The notes below the pieces were generated by a model that was given only the letters and a program-made list of their open reading frames with translations, was not told where the DNA came from and did not search any database. 51,695 nucleotides of DNA, from assembly GCF_001577525.1 (NCBI RefSeq), contig NZ_CP013015.1, forward strand, positions 797,159-848,853. Direction: 5' to 3'. Position numbers and translations under genes: made by a program. This stretch comes from Candidatus Desulfofervidus auxilii (GTDB lineage: Bacteria; Desulfobacterota; Desulfofervidia; Desulfofervidales; Desulfofervidaceae). Below, piece after piece: positions 35,913-44,825 of the stretch (position 1 is the first letter of the stretch; each line of letters starts with the position of its first letter).

Positions 35913-36677
35913 TTAATCCCTTCTGTATTGTGCTCTTAAGGCATTCAAAGTGAGAAAAATACCAAAGATAATAAAACTAAGATAAAAAAATATATCTGCA
36001 GTGTCAATAATGCCCTTGGTAAAATGGCGAAAGTGGGTAATAAGAGAAATATTCTCAAAAATCTTGGAAATAGGTGGTTCAGTAATATAGGCCGCCCAGC
36101 CAATAATCCAGAAAAATAGTAACAGGCCAAAGGTTAAGGCAGCAGCCACCACCTGATTTTCGGTCAAAGTAGAAATAAAAAGCCCAAAGGCGATAAAGGC
36201 ACTTCCCATAAGAAACAGACCTAAATATCCGCTAAAGAATGTCCCCAGGTCTGACCTTCCCAACCAGGCTAAAAGTAAAGGATAAACCAAGGTAAAAAAG
36301 AGCATTAAGGCATAGACACTCATACATCCCAAAAATTTCCCCAATGCCAGTTCTATATCTCGCACGGGATAGCTTAAAAGTAGCTCTAAATTACCCTGGC
36401 GCTTTTCTTCCGCAAAGAGACGCATAGTTAATAGAGGTAAAAGTAAAAGCACTACCACACTCATATTACCTAATAAGGGCTCAATTACCCATTCTCCCAA
36501 AGTAAAATCACCACCCATCCACTGACCTGCCTGGATACTCATTAGACTAAAATAAGCCACATTGCTGTAAAAGAAGTAGCCACTTAACAATAAAAATATA
36601 AACAAAATAGTATAAACAATAGGTGAGGCAAAATAACTATATAATTCTCTTTTAAGGATTACCCAGATATTGCGCAT
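35913..36677 (-). CDS. ABC-2 type permease, GldF-like
   Basis: The product is 254 residues with six membrane segments and the ABC-2 hallmark EEKRQGNLELLLSYPVRDIELALGKFLG between helices 2 and 3. It forms the channel part with the ATPase encoded 1 base upstream. The substrate is unknown. Confidence 0.92.
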   Translation of the reverse strand: MRNIWVILKRELYSYFASPIVYTILFIFLLLSGYFFYSNVAYFSLMSIQAGQWMGGDFTLGEWVIEPLLGNMSVVVLLLLPLLTMRLFAEEKRQGNLELLLSYPVRDIELALGKFLGCMSVYALMLFFTLVYPLLLAWLGRSDLGTFFSGYLGLFLMGSAFIAFGLFISTLTENQVVAAALTFGLLLFFWIIGWAAYITEPPISKIFENISLITHFRHFTKGIIDTADIFFYLSFIIFGIFLTLNALRAQYRRD

Positions 36678-37604
36678 CTAACTTGCCTCCTTGGTGACCA
36701 GTTGAACAAATACCTCTTCTAAGCTCTTCCGTCGGGGACGGAGTTCTAATAATTCCCAGCCACTTTGAACAATCCCCTGAGTTAATTTAGGCCTAATTTC
36801 ATATTGAGGGTCAAAATGTATGTAAGCTCGAATAAAATTATCTTCCATCTTAGCCTCTACTTCTTTAACTTCTGGGATATTCTTGAGATATGCAGTAAAC
36901 TCCTCTTTTGGTGCTCTTGCCAGGATTTCTACATAGCCTTTTTGAGCAGTCAAATTTTCAGGGTTATCCTTAGCTATTACTTGACCATCTTTGATAATTA
37001 CCACTTTTGTGCAAACCATACTCACTTCTGGCAAAATATGGGTGCTTAAAATTACTGTTTTTTGGCCAGCCAATGCCTTAATCAATTGCCTAATTTCATA
37101 AATCTGTTTGGGGTCAAGACCGATGGTGGGTTCGTCTAAAAGCAAGACCTCTGGGTCATTGACCAATGCCTGTGCTAGCCCTACACGTTGTTTATATCCC
37201 TTGGATAAACGCTTTATCAGGCGATGACGCACATTTTCTAATCCACACTCAGCTACTACGGTATTTACCCTCTTTGTTTCCTCCTTTCTCCTTACACCTT
37301 TAATTCTAGCCACAAATCGCAGATAACCATCCACGGTCATTTCTGGATAAAGGGGGTTATGTTCAGGAAAATACCCCAGCTTTTGTTTCACCGCCAAAGG
37401 ATTTTGGGTAATATTATAGCCACCGATTTTTACTGTTCCTTTATCAGGGGGGAAATAACCGGTTAAAATACGCAGGCTGGTGGTCTTACCCGCCCCGTTT
37501 GGGCCTAAAAATCCCAAAATTTCTCCCTTTTCTACCTCAAAAGAAACATCTCTTAAAACCTGTCTTGCTCCAAACCACTTAGAGATATTTCTTACTTCTA
37601 TCAT
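36678..37604 (-). CDS. ABC transporter ATP-binding protein, GldA-like
   Basis: The product is 308 residues. Walker A is GPNGAGKTT (34-42), the signature LSKGYKQRVGLAQAL, Walker B LLLDEPTIGLDP, and the switch histidine in STH. A C-terminal regulatory extension from about 220 is typical of drug- or Gld-type ABC-2 ATPases. GAGGAG lies 5 bases before the ATG. It is the first gene of a nine-gene minus-strand run that ends with hisD. Confidence 0.95.
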   Translation of the reverse strand: MIEVRNISKWFGARQVLRDVSFEVEKGEILGFLGPNGAGKTTSLRILTGYFPPDKGTVKIGGYNITQNPLAVKQKLGYFPEHNPLYPEMTVDGYLRFVARIKGVRRKEETKRVNTVVAECGLENVRHRLIKRLSKGYKQRVGLAQALVNDPEVLLLDEPTIGLDPKQIYEIRQLIKALAGQKTVILSTHILPEVSMVCTKVVIIKDGQVIAKDNPENLTAQKGYVEILARAPKEEFTAYLKNIPEVKEVEAKMEDNFIRAYIHFDPQYEIRPKLTQGIVQSGWELLELRPRRKSLEEVFVQLVTKEAS

Positions 37605-37627
37605 TTGTTCTCCTCAATATCACTAAA

Positions 37628-37655
37628 ATTATAAGAACTTTCTGAGAAATGTAAA
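37628..37655 (-). promoter_or_regulatory. Promoter of the Gld-rpoZ-dnaJ-moaC-hisD run
   Basis: On the minus strand TTTACA (37655-37650), a 16-base spacer, and a perfect TATAAT (37633-37628). The leader is about 17 bases and includes the Shine-Dalgarno at 37615-37610. Confidence 0.65.
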
Positions 37656-37886
37656 GTCTGGTTTAAGAAAAAAGCACACTTTGTTTTTTGACCGCAACCC
37701 TTGAAAATGATTTTTTATAATGTTATGGCTTAAAATTAAAAACGATTTTCATACTGTTATTACTGTTTTGAGTAGCTTACCTTACCTTTCTTTTTGGAAA
37801 GCTTCTGAAAATTCTGGGGAAAGTCCTGAAAAATAACCTTCCAATTAAAATTTGAATTTTTAGTTTAATTATAGTAGTTATAACTT

Positions 37887-37906
37887 AAAGAGATATTAAT
37901 CTCTTT
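37887..37906 (+). promoter_or_regulatory. Perfect 8-bp inverted repeat just before the PAS kinase gene
   Basis: AAAGAGAT (37887-37894), 4-base ATTA, ATCTCTTT (37899-37906). One bulged T would extend it by about 3 bp on each side. It ends 14 bases before ATG 37921. It could be an operator or a leader hairpin. The rest of the 37656-37886 stretch is AT-rich and holds no recognisable gene; a TATAAT at 37716-37721 lacks a properly spaced -35. Confidence 0.4.
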
Positions 37907-37920
37907 TAAGAAGCACAAAA

Positions 37921-39423
37921 ATGGGAGAGAGTAAGACAAAAGCAGAACTAATAAGCGAAATTAAAAAACTGCGGCAAAGAATTGCTGAATTAGAAAAAAG
38001 AGAAATAGAGTATGAACAGATAGAGACAAAATTACGAGAGAGCGAAGAAAAATACAGAACACTCACCGAAAGTTCCCTTACCGGTATATTCATCCACCAG
38101 GACGGAAAATACATATTTGTCAATGATAAATTTGCAGAAATTCATGGCTATAAACCTGAAGAGTTAATTGGGAAAGACCCATTAATATTGATCCATCCTG
38201 ACGATAGGAAGACTCTGAAACAAGTATCATTAAAAAGACAAAAAGGGAGAGTTGTTTCACAACGGTATGAGATTCGAAAAATCGGAAAGGATGGAAAAAC
38301 CATTTGGTGTGAAACAATAGCAACCCTCATCCGATATAAAGGAAGACCTGCTATAATGGGAAACGTTATAGACATCACCCAGCGCAAGCAAGTAGAGGAA
38401 AATTTACGGGAGAGTGAGAAGATATTCAAAAGTATAAGTGCTTCTGCTCAAGATGGTATCATTATGATAGATAATGGAGGAAATATATTATATTGGAACA
38501 AGGCTGCTCAGAGAATATTTGGTTATACCGAGAAAGAAGCAATAGGTAAGGAAATGCACATCTTTCTTGTCCCTAAAAAATACCATAAAGCTTACCGAAA
38601 GGGATTTAGTAAGTTTAAAAAAACAGGACACGGCCCTGTCATTGGGAAAACTCTTGAATTATCAGCTATTAGGAAAGATGGAGTGAAATTTCCGATAGAA
38701 CTTTCTGTTTCAGCTATGAGAATACGAGGGAAATGGCATTCAATAGGAATAGTAAGGGACATCACCCAGCGCAAACAGGCAGAGGAACAAATCAAGGCAG
38801 CTCTGAAGGAAAAGGAAGTGCTTTTGCGTGAAATTCATCATCGGGTGAAAAATAACATGCAAATAGTCTCTAGTCTCCTTAGGCTTCAGTCTAGATATAC
38901 CAAGGATAAGCAGATACTGGATATATTCAAAGCCAGTCAGAGCAGGATAGAGTCTATGGCTTTTATCCACGAAAAACTTTATCAGTCCAAAGATTTAACC
39001 AGGATTGATTTCACTAATTACGTTAACACCCTAGTCAGGAACTTATTTACCACCTATGGAGTTAGCACAGCTAGAATTAAATTAAACATAGATATAAAAC
39101 ATGTTTCCCTTCCTCTTGATAAAGCCATTCCATGTGGATTAATTATTAATGAGTTGGTTTCCAACTCCCTAAAATATGCCTTTCCTGCAAACAAACAGGG
39201 TGAAATTAAAATTGCATTACACCCAACCAATGAAAATGAATTAGAACTTATAGTAAGCGATAATGGAATAAGTATGCCAGAAGATATAGATTTTAGAAAT
39301 ACAGAATCATTAGGTTTACATCTAGTTACTATTTTGGCCAAAGACCAGCTTCGGGGTAAAATAAAACTCAATAGAACTGGAGGAACTGAATTCAAGATTA
39401 AATTCAAAGAGCTGGATAAATGA
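37921..39423 (+). CDS. Cytosolic PAS-PAS histidine kinase, HisKA_2 type
   Basis: The product is 500 residues, without membrane segments. A short coiled coil (8-45), PAS/PAC 1 (about 42-160, with [17 protein letters not shown] and DITQRKQ), PAS/PAC 2 (about 165-290, with [16 protein letters not shown] and a second DITQRKQ), then the phosphoacceptor region [20 protein letters not shown] (H306/H307) of the HisKA_2 class, and an ATPase domain ([13 protein letters not shown]). The G1 box reads SDNGIS where DNGxG is usual. The stop overlaps the regulator start (ATGA), so the partner is encoded next. Confidence 0.9.
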   Translation: MGESKTKAELISEIKKLRQRIAELEKREIEYEQIETKLRESEEKYRTLTESSLTGIFIHQDGKYIFVNDKFAEIHGYKPEELIGKDPLILIHPDDRKTLKQVSLKRQKGRVVSQRYEIRKIGKDGKTIWCETIATLIRYKGRPAIMGNVIDITQRKQVEENLRESEKIFKSISASAQDGIIMIDNGGNILYWNKAAQRIFGYTEKEAIGKEMHIFLVPKKYHKAYRKGFSKFKKTGHGPVIGKTLELSAIRKDGVKFPIELSVSAMRIRGKWHSIGIVRDITQRKQAEEQIKAALKEKEVLLREIHHRVKNNMQIVSSLLRLQSRYTKDKQILDIFKASQSRIESMAFIHEKLYQSKDLTRIDFTNYVNTLVRNLFTTYGVSTARIKLNIDIKHVSLPLDKAIPCGLIINELVSNSLKYAFPANKQGEIKIALHPTNENELELIVSDNGISMPEDIDFRNTESLGLHLVTILAKDQLRGKIKLNRTGGTEFKIKFKELDK

Positions 39424-41339
39424 AAAAGACAAAAATCTTAGTGGTTGAAGACGAAAGGATTGTGGCTGAAGATATAAAAAGGAGTTTAGAAGCTTTAGGA
39501 TATAAAGTTTGCTCTATAGTATCCACAGGAGAGGAAGCAGTCAAACAGGCAGGACGATATAAACCCGATTTAGTGTTGATGGATATTGTATTAAAGGGGA
39601 AAATGAATGGGATTAAAGCTGCTAACCAAATAACTTCCCTTTACCATATCCCAGTTGTGTATCTCACTGCTTATGCAGATGAAAACACATTACAGCGAGC
39701 AAAGATAACCCAACCTTACGGATACATTATCAAACCATTCACAGATAGAGAATTATACTCTAATATCGAAATTGCTCTTTACAAAAGCCGGATGGAAAGG
39801 AAAATAGAACACCTCAATGCTGTACTCCGAGCCCTGTGCAACGTTAGCCAATTGACTACTACAGAAAAAGACCGTGACAGACTCCTTAAAGGAGCTTGTG
39901 AAAACCTTATTGGAACCAGAGGCTATCATAGCGCCTGGATTGTCCTGTGGGATGAGAATGGTAAGCCTGTAACCGCTGCTGAAGCAGGTCTAGGTGAGGA
40001 TTTTTTTAAAATGATTGAGTTGCTTAAAGATGGTAAGTTACCTATTTGTGGTGAGAAGGCACTTTTTCAATCTGACATAGTAGTAACCTCAAACCCATTT
40101 TCTATCTGTACTAACTGTCCTTTGGCAGGAAAATACAAAGGTAGAAGTGCCATGACAGTGCGTTTAGAACACGGAGAAAAGATATATGGCATGTTAACAG
40201 TATCTATCCCCAGAGAACTTGCTAGAGATAAGGAAGAGCAGAAGTTATTTAAAGAATTAGCTGGAGAACTGGCCTTCGCTTTGTACAGTATAGAAATAGA
40301 AGAGGAACGCAAGCAGGCGGAGAAAAAACTGAGAGAGAGTGAAGAAAAATATGCAAGTCTTATCAATGATGCTATTGACTCTTTGCCCAGTGGGATATTT
40401 ATCCTAGATAGGGATTTTAAAATTGTCTGGGTTAACAGAACTATAGAGGATTTTTTTGGTATTGATAAAAACAGTCTTATTGGCCGTGATAAACGCAAAG
40501 CCATAAAGGAAAGAATAAAGTACATCTTTGAAGACCCTGAGCAATTTGAACAAATTGTGTTTAGAACTTATGAAAATAACACTTATGTTGAGAAATTTGA
40601 ATGTCATGTCCTTCCTTCTGGCAAAAGGAAAGAACGATTTCTTCTGCATTGGAGTATACCAATTAGAACTGGTGCATTAGTAGGTGGACGGATTGAGCAT
40701 TATTACGACATCACCGAGCAAAAACGAGCAAAGGAAAAACTTCAACAAAGTTATAACAAACTTAAAAAAACTTTCTGGCAGATAGTTCGCACTCTGTCGA
40801 CAATCACTAAAGTAAAAGACCCCTATACTGCAGGGCATCAACAACGAGTGACTAAATTGGCCTGTGCTATAGCTACCGAAATGGGACTTCCTGATGAGCG
40901 AATTGAGGGAATCTATATAGCCGGACTCCTTCATGACATAGGCAAGATAGCTATACCGGCTGAAATCCTTAACAAACCCACTAAGTTAACCGAAGCTGAA
41001 TCTAACTTAATTAAAACCCATCCCCAGGTAGGATATGATATATTAAAAAATATAGAATTTTCAGAACCAATTGCTCAAATTGTGCTTCAACATCATGAAA
41101 TGATGGATGGTTCTGGCTATCCTCAAGGTCTTAAGGGTAAAGAGATCCTCCTCGAAGCAAGAATCTTAGCGGTAGCTGATGTTGTTGAAGCTATAAGTTC
41201 TCACCGGCCTTACCGTCCGGCCCTGGGTTTAGACAAGGCATTAGAAGAAATTAGCAAAAATAAAGGCACTCTTTATGACCCTAAAGTGGTAGATACTTGC
41301 TTGAAACTATTTACCGAAAAAGGATTTAGATTTGAGTAA
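39420..41339 (+). CDS. REC-GAF-PAS-HD-GYP response regulator (probable cyclic-di-GMP phosphodiesterase)
   Basis: The product is 639 residues. The receiver domain is 1-125 with D55 (VLMDIVLKG). A GAF-like part (about 140-290) contains several cysteines ([21 protein letters not shown]). A PAS domain follows (about 310-440). The HD-GYP domain (about 455-639) has H505-D506 ([11 protein letters not shown]), [14 protein letters not shown] (GYP at 566-568) and [21 protein letters not shown] enzymes hydrolyse c-di-GMP to pGpG or GMP. Overlap with the kinase gene indicates a two-component pair. The stop directly abuts the convergent AddB-like gene. Confidence 0.93.
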   Translation: MKKTKILVVEDERIVAEDIKRSLEALGYKVCSIVSTGEEAVKQAGRYKPDLVLMDIVLKGKMNGIKAANQITSLYHIPVVYLTAYADENTLQRAKITQPYGYIIKPFTDRELYSNIEIALYKSRMERKIEHLNAVLRALCNVSQLTTTEKDRDRLLKGACENLIGTRGYHSAWIVLWDENGKPVTAAEAGLGEDFFKMIELLKDGKLPICGEKALFQSDIVVTSNPFSICTNCPLAGKYKGRSAMTVRLEHGEKIYGMLTVSIPRELARDKEEQKLFKELAGELAFALYSIEIEEERKQAEKKLRESEEKYASLINDAIDSLPSGIFILDRDFKIVWVNRTIEDFFGIDKNSLIGRDKRKAIKERIKYIFEDPEQFEQIVFRTYENNTYVEKFECHVLPSGKRKERFLLHWSIPIRTGALVGGRIEHYYDITEQKRAKEKLQQSYNKLKKTFWQIVRTLSTITKVKDPYTAGHQQRVTKLACAIATEMGLPDERIEGIYIAGLLHDIGKIAIPAEILNKPTKLTEAESNLIKTHPQVGYDILKNIEFSEPIAQIVLQHHEMMDGSGYPQGLKGKEILLEARILAVADVVEAISSHRPYRPALGLDKALEEISKNKGTLYDPKVVDTCLKLFTEKGFRFE

Positions 41340-44084
41340 TTACCTTTCACACATACTTTTATAAGGACAATAATCACACTCCGGTGAGGGTTTTTTCTCC
41401 CAGGTTTTTGAGGTATCAAATAGACGAGCCAAGGTATCTTCCAGCCAGAGTTTAAACTCAGACATATATATAGAGGGATTGTGCTTAAATGTTTTATAAG
41501 GTTCTTTAATTTTAAACTCTGTTTTCAGGTCATAAATCCCTAAAACTTCACAGGCCTGAAAGGGAATGCCATATTTATGGTTTAAAAGCCAGAGATAAAA
41601 AGGCAATTGAATCCCTTTAAATTCAGGACCAGGTTCACATTGTTTAGGCCCTGGAGCATACCCAGTTTTATAATCTATGACTCTGAAAAATCTTTCTTTT
41701 TTATCCACTCTATCTGGAATTCCCTTTAGGCTAACCATCCTTTTTCCCAGTTTGAACTTCATTTCTATTTCCGTTTCCAACCATTGAGGCTGAGGACGCC
41801 AACCTGACTGAAAGTCTTGATACTCCTGTCTGACAAAAAATCTAAAACGTTCTTTTAAAATCTCTATGCCCAATCGTGAAGCCGGTTGATGTATGAATTG
41901 AGGTATCTGTTGTAGTTTTTCTGTTAACACGCGCATTAACAAGTGATAAAATTCTTCTTCTGACATCTCCCATGGCTGCCATGTGGTGTAAACTTCTTTT
42001 AAAGTAATGTGTAATAATTGTCCAATGTCTTGAGGTGTTAACCATTCTTTTATTTCTAAAGGAGTGGGAATTTGTAAAACATATTTTAAGTAAAATTGAT
42101 AAGGACAGCATTGGTAGCTTAAAAGGGCAGAAGGGCTGAACTTAAGGGTTTCTAGGTAAGCTAAGGTATTTTTGTCTTTACGCACAGACACTTTTATGGG
42201 TATTTGTATATCTTTTTGAGGCATAATGAATGGGAGATAGTGGTGGTAAGCCTTAATTTCTTCTTCTATTTTTCCCAAATCTCTCCCTTTTTTTATTTCC
42301 TCAAAAACCCATTTTTCTATAAAACGACTTCTTACTCCCTGTTTGGGGTCATTCACATAACTCAAATAAATCCTATTTGCCCCTCCGGTCAAACGGCTAA
42401 AATAATACCCATAGAGTCCTTCCCTGTCTTTATAGGTAGGTAATCCCAAACGTTTTCTCAAGGCAGTATTCAAAAATAGGTCCTTTTCACTTGATGCCGG
42501 AAATAATCCTTCATTCATGTCGGGAATGATCACCACATCAAATTGCATATTTCTGGTTTCTAAAATCCCCATCGCTTGTATGGCCTGAGTTAAACGAGCA
42601 GGTAATGGATAAGTTAAAGTCTCAAGGTGCTTTAGGATAAAACGAAAAAAATGGGAAAATTTTGGTTGTTTTGCTATTTTTACTCCTAATTTTTCTAAAG
42701 TGCTCAATTCTTGTAATGCCTCTAAAATTTTATTTAAACCTCTTATTTCACGATAATGCTCGAGTAAGGCATTTAGTTCAGGATATCCATGAAATTCTTC
42801 AAGCACTTGAATCAGATTTTTACAAAAAGCACCAAAGGTTTTTTGGGTCAATTTTCTTTTGATTTTATTTAAGAAAGAAAAAAGCCTATTTTTAGGTAAA
42901 ATCTCTTTTTTTACATAAAGGAGATTGTTTTTTAAGACTATTTCTTGCCACTGTTTAACTTCTTCTCTAAAAAGTGTTTTTATTATAGGATGACTTAAGA
43001 TTCCTAAAAATGGCTGATAATAAAAACCATATTCTGTCTCTGAGCTAAATAGTTCAAAAAACCTTTCTAAAAATCCATAACTTAAGGTATGTTTTATATC
43101 AAGCCCCATGGTAAGATTTAAATTGTGTTCTGATAGATAACTCAAAAGTAAATATTTAAATTCCTCATCAGGAAGAACTATTCCAATTTGATGGGGTTTA
43201 ATCCCATCATTTAATGCTTGCGTAATGGCCGATAAAATCAACCCCATTTGCATCGTTACTTGGGGAAACGCCCTAATAGTCCAGCTTGGAGGTGGATTAA
43301 ATGTTGTATTATTTTCTAACCAATGCACCTCCTTTTCACTTTTTCCCCAGCGGTTCAAAATTACCTTTTGGTGAGAAATAAGACCTTCTTTCTTGTTGGC
43401 CTGAAAAAAGACGGTAAGGGGTGCATAAGTATTTATACCTTTAAAAAATGTTGTCTCTGTCCGGGTCATGGTGATGACCCCAATAAAATAAATAGCCTTA
43501 AATGTTTGAAGGAAATCTTCATCCAGAAGTAAGGCAGTTTCTTTTAAAACAGGATCAATAAATCTGTTTTCCTTAAGCAATTTAGCATAATGTTCAAAGA
43601 TATTAGCCAAAATTTCTACATGGGTTTCATAATCTGTATAAAGGGCTTCTTTTTTGAGTGCTTCAAAACTAATCCTTTCTCGCAAAATTTCATCATAAAA
43701 CCGTAATAATCTTTGGCCAGTAGTTACAAACTCTAAAAAATCTTCTTCCCAAGGCCCTAATTGATTGCCAAAGAGTTTAGAAATGTCCTGTCTTACCTGA
43801 AAGATGGCCTCTTTTAAAAACAAATTCCGCTGCCACTGATTAAGCAAAAATCCTGGATAAGGACTGATAGTAGCCTCTTGCAAAAATTCACTCACTTCAT
43901 AAAGCCGAGGAAGAAGCATAGCCTCCCTTCCACTAATTTCAGCTAAAAATTGTTGAAAATAAACCTTACTGCGTTGAGTAGGAAAGATAACGGCAATGTG
44001 ACTTAAATCTTTATGCTCCTTTAAAATAATTTCAGCTGCTTTTTTTAATATAGCGGATTCAAAAGGTAGGGCTAATAAACGCAT
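41340..44084 (-). CDS. AddB/RexB-like PD-(D/E)XK nuclease
   Basis: The product is 914 residues. The C-terminal nuclease domain has the iron-sulfur cysteines: C659 (SYQCCPYQFYLKYV) far upstream of C903, C906 and C912 (ECDYCPYKSMC). The metal site is GQLLHITLKEVY, a PDRVD segment and RVIDYKTGY. The helicase-like N-terminal part lacks a Walker A motif (AVIFPTQRSKVYF at its start), so it is probably inactive for ATP hydrolysis as in RexB-type subunits. It should act with an AddA helicase-nuclease in double-strand break repair, but no addA is adjacent. It abuts the DUF72 gene without a gap. Confidence 0.88.
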   Translation of the reverse strand: MRLLALPFESAILKKAAEIILKEHKDLSHIAVIFPTQRSKVYFQQFLAEISGREAMLLPRLYEVSEFLQEATISPYPGFLLNQWQRNLFLKEAIFQVRQDISKLFGNQLGPWEEDFLEFVTTGQRLLRFYDEILRERISFEALKKEALYTDYETHVEILANIFEHYAKLLKENRFIDPVLKETALLLDEDFLQTFKAIYFIGVITMTRTETTFFKGINTYAPLTVFFQANKKEGLISHQKVILNRWGKSEKEVHWLENNTTFNPPPSWTIRAFPQVTMQMGLILSAITQALNDGIKPHQIGIVLPDEEFKYLLLSYLSEHNLNLTMGLDIKHTLSYGFLERFFELFSSETEYGFYYQPFLGILSHPIIKTLFREEVKQWQEIVLKNNLLYVKKEILPKNRLFSFLNKIKRKLTQKTFGAFCKNLIQVLEEFHGYPELNALLEHYREIRGLNKILEALQELSTLEKLGVKIAKQPKFSHFFRFILKHLETLTYPLPARLTQAIQAMGILETRNMQFDVVIIPDMNEGLFPASSEKDLFLNTALRKRLGLPTYKDREGLYGYYFSRLTGGANRIYLSYVNDPKQGVRSRFIEKWVFEEIKKGRDLGKIEEEIKAYHHYLPFIMPQKDIQIPIKVSVRKDKNTLAYLETLKFSPSALLSYQCCPYQFYLKYVLQIPTPLEIKEWLTPQDIGQLLHITLKEVYTTWQPWEMSEEEFYHLLMRVLTEKLQQIPQFIHQPASRLGIEILKERFRFFVRQEYQDFQSGWRPQPQWLETEIEMKFKLGKRMVSLKGIPDRVDKKERFFRVIDYKTGYAPGPKQCEPGPEFKGIQLPFYLWLLNHKYGIPFQACEVLGIYDLKTEFKIKEPYKTFKHNPSIYMSEFKLWLEDTLARLFDTSKTWEKKPSPECDYCPYKSMCER

Positions 44085-44825
44085 TTATCTCTCCAGCAAT
44101 TTCTTCAATTCCAGGGCATTTTTAACGGCATAACCAAAGGCGTCATTATTAAAGTAAATAAATACCTCTCGTCCTTTTTTAAGCTGTTTTTGGATAAAAT
44201 TTGCATCTTTTTCTAATTCTTGAGGTAGATAGCAACCAGTATATACCCTTTGCGTAGTTGGGCCATGCTTTCTTATGTAAATAAAGGAAAAAACATCTGG
44301 TGGATATATTTCTAAACCAGGCCAATCTGCATAACAGACAGTCATATTATATGCTTGCACTAAATCATACACTTCCTCACAGAACCAAGAGAGATGGCGA
44401 AATTCAAAGGCATGGCGGTAATTTTTCCAAGTTTTTAAAGCCTCCAGAAATTCTTGAAGCCTTTTAAGATTGCATTTAAAACCTGGTGGTAACTGCCAAA
44501 GTATTACTCCCAATTTTTCTTTTAACACTAGGGCTCTATCAAAAAAGTTCTTTAAGGCCTCTTGGGGGGTATTCAATTTTTTCACATGGGTGATGAAGCG
44601 ACTTCCCTTCACAGCAAATAAAAAATGCTTTGGGGTGCGCTGATACCAGGTAGAAAATGCCTTTAGCTGAGGAAGGCGATAAAAAGTAACATTTAATTCC
44701 ACGGTTTCAAAAAACTGAGTGTAATATTCCAATTGTCTTCTTTTGGGCAGATGAGGAGGGTAAAAAACACCATTTTCCCAATGACTATAACTATATCCGC
44801 TGGTGCCAATAAAAACTTTACCCAC
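44085..44825 (-). CDS. DUF72 (YecE-like) protein
   Basis: The product is 246 residues, a TIM-barrel-like protein. The family pattern is clear: IGTSGYSYSHW, FYPPHLPKRRQLEYYTQFFETVELNVTFYRLP, AVKGSRFITHVKKL, WQLPPGF, EFRHLSW and YIRKHGP. The function is unknown. It overlaps lptD by 8 bases. Confidence 0.93.
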   Translation of the reverse strand: MGKVFIGTSGYSYSHWENGVFYPPHLPKRRQLEYYTQFFETVELNVTFYRLPQLKAFSTWYQRTPKHFLFAVKGSRFITHVKKLNTPQEALKNFFDRALVLKEKLGVILWQLPPGFKCNLKRLQEFLEALKTWKNYRHAFEFRHLSWFCEEVYDLVQAYNMTVCYADWPGLEIYPPDVFSFIYIRKHGPTTQRVYTGCYLPQELEKDANFIQKQLKKGREVFIYFNNDAFGYAVKNALELKKLLER

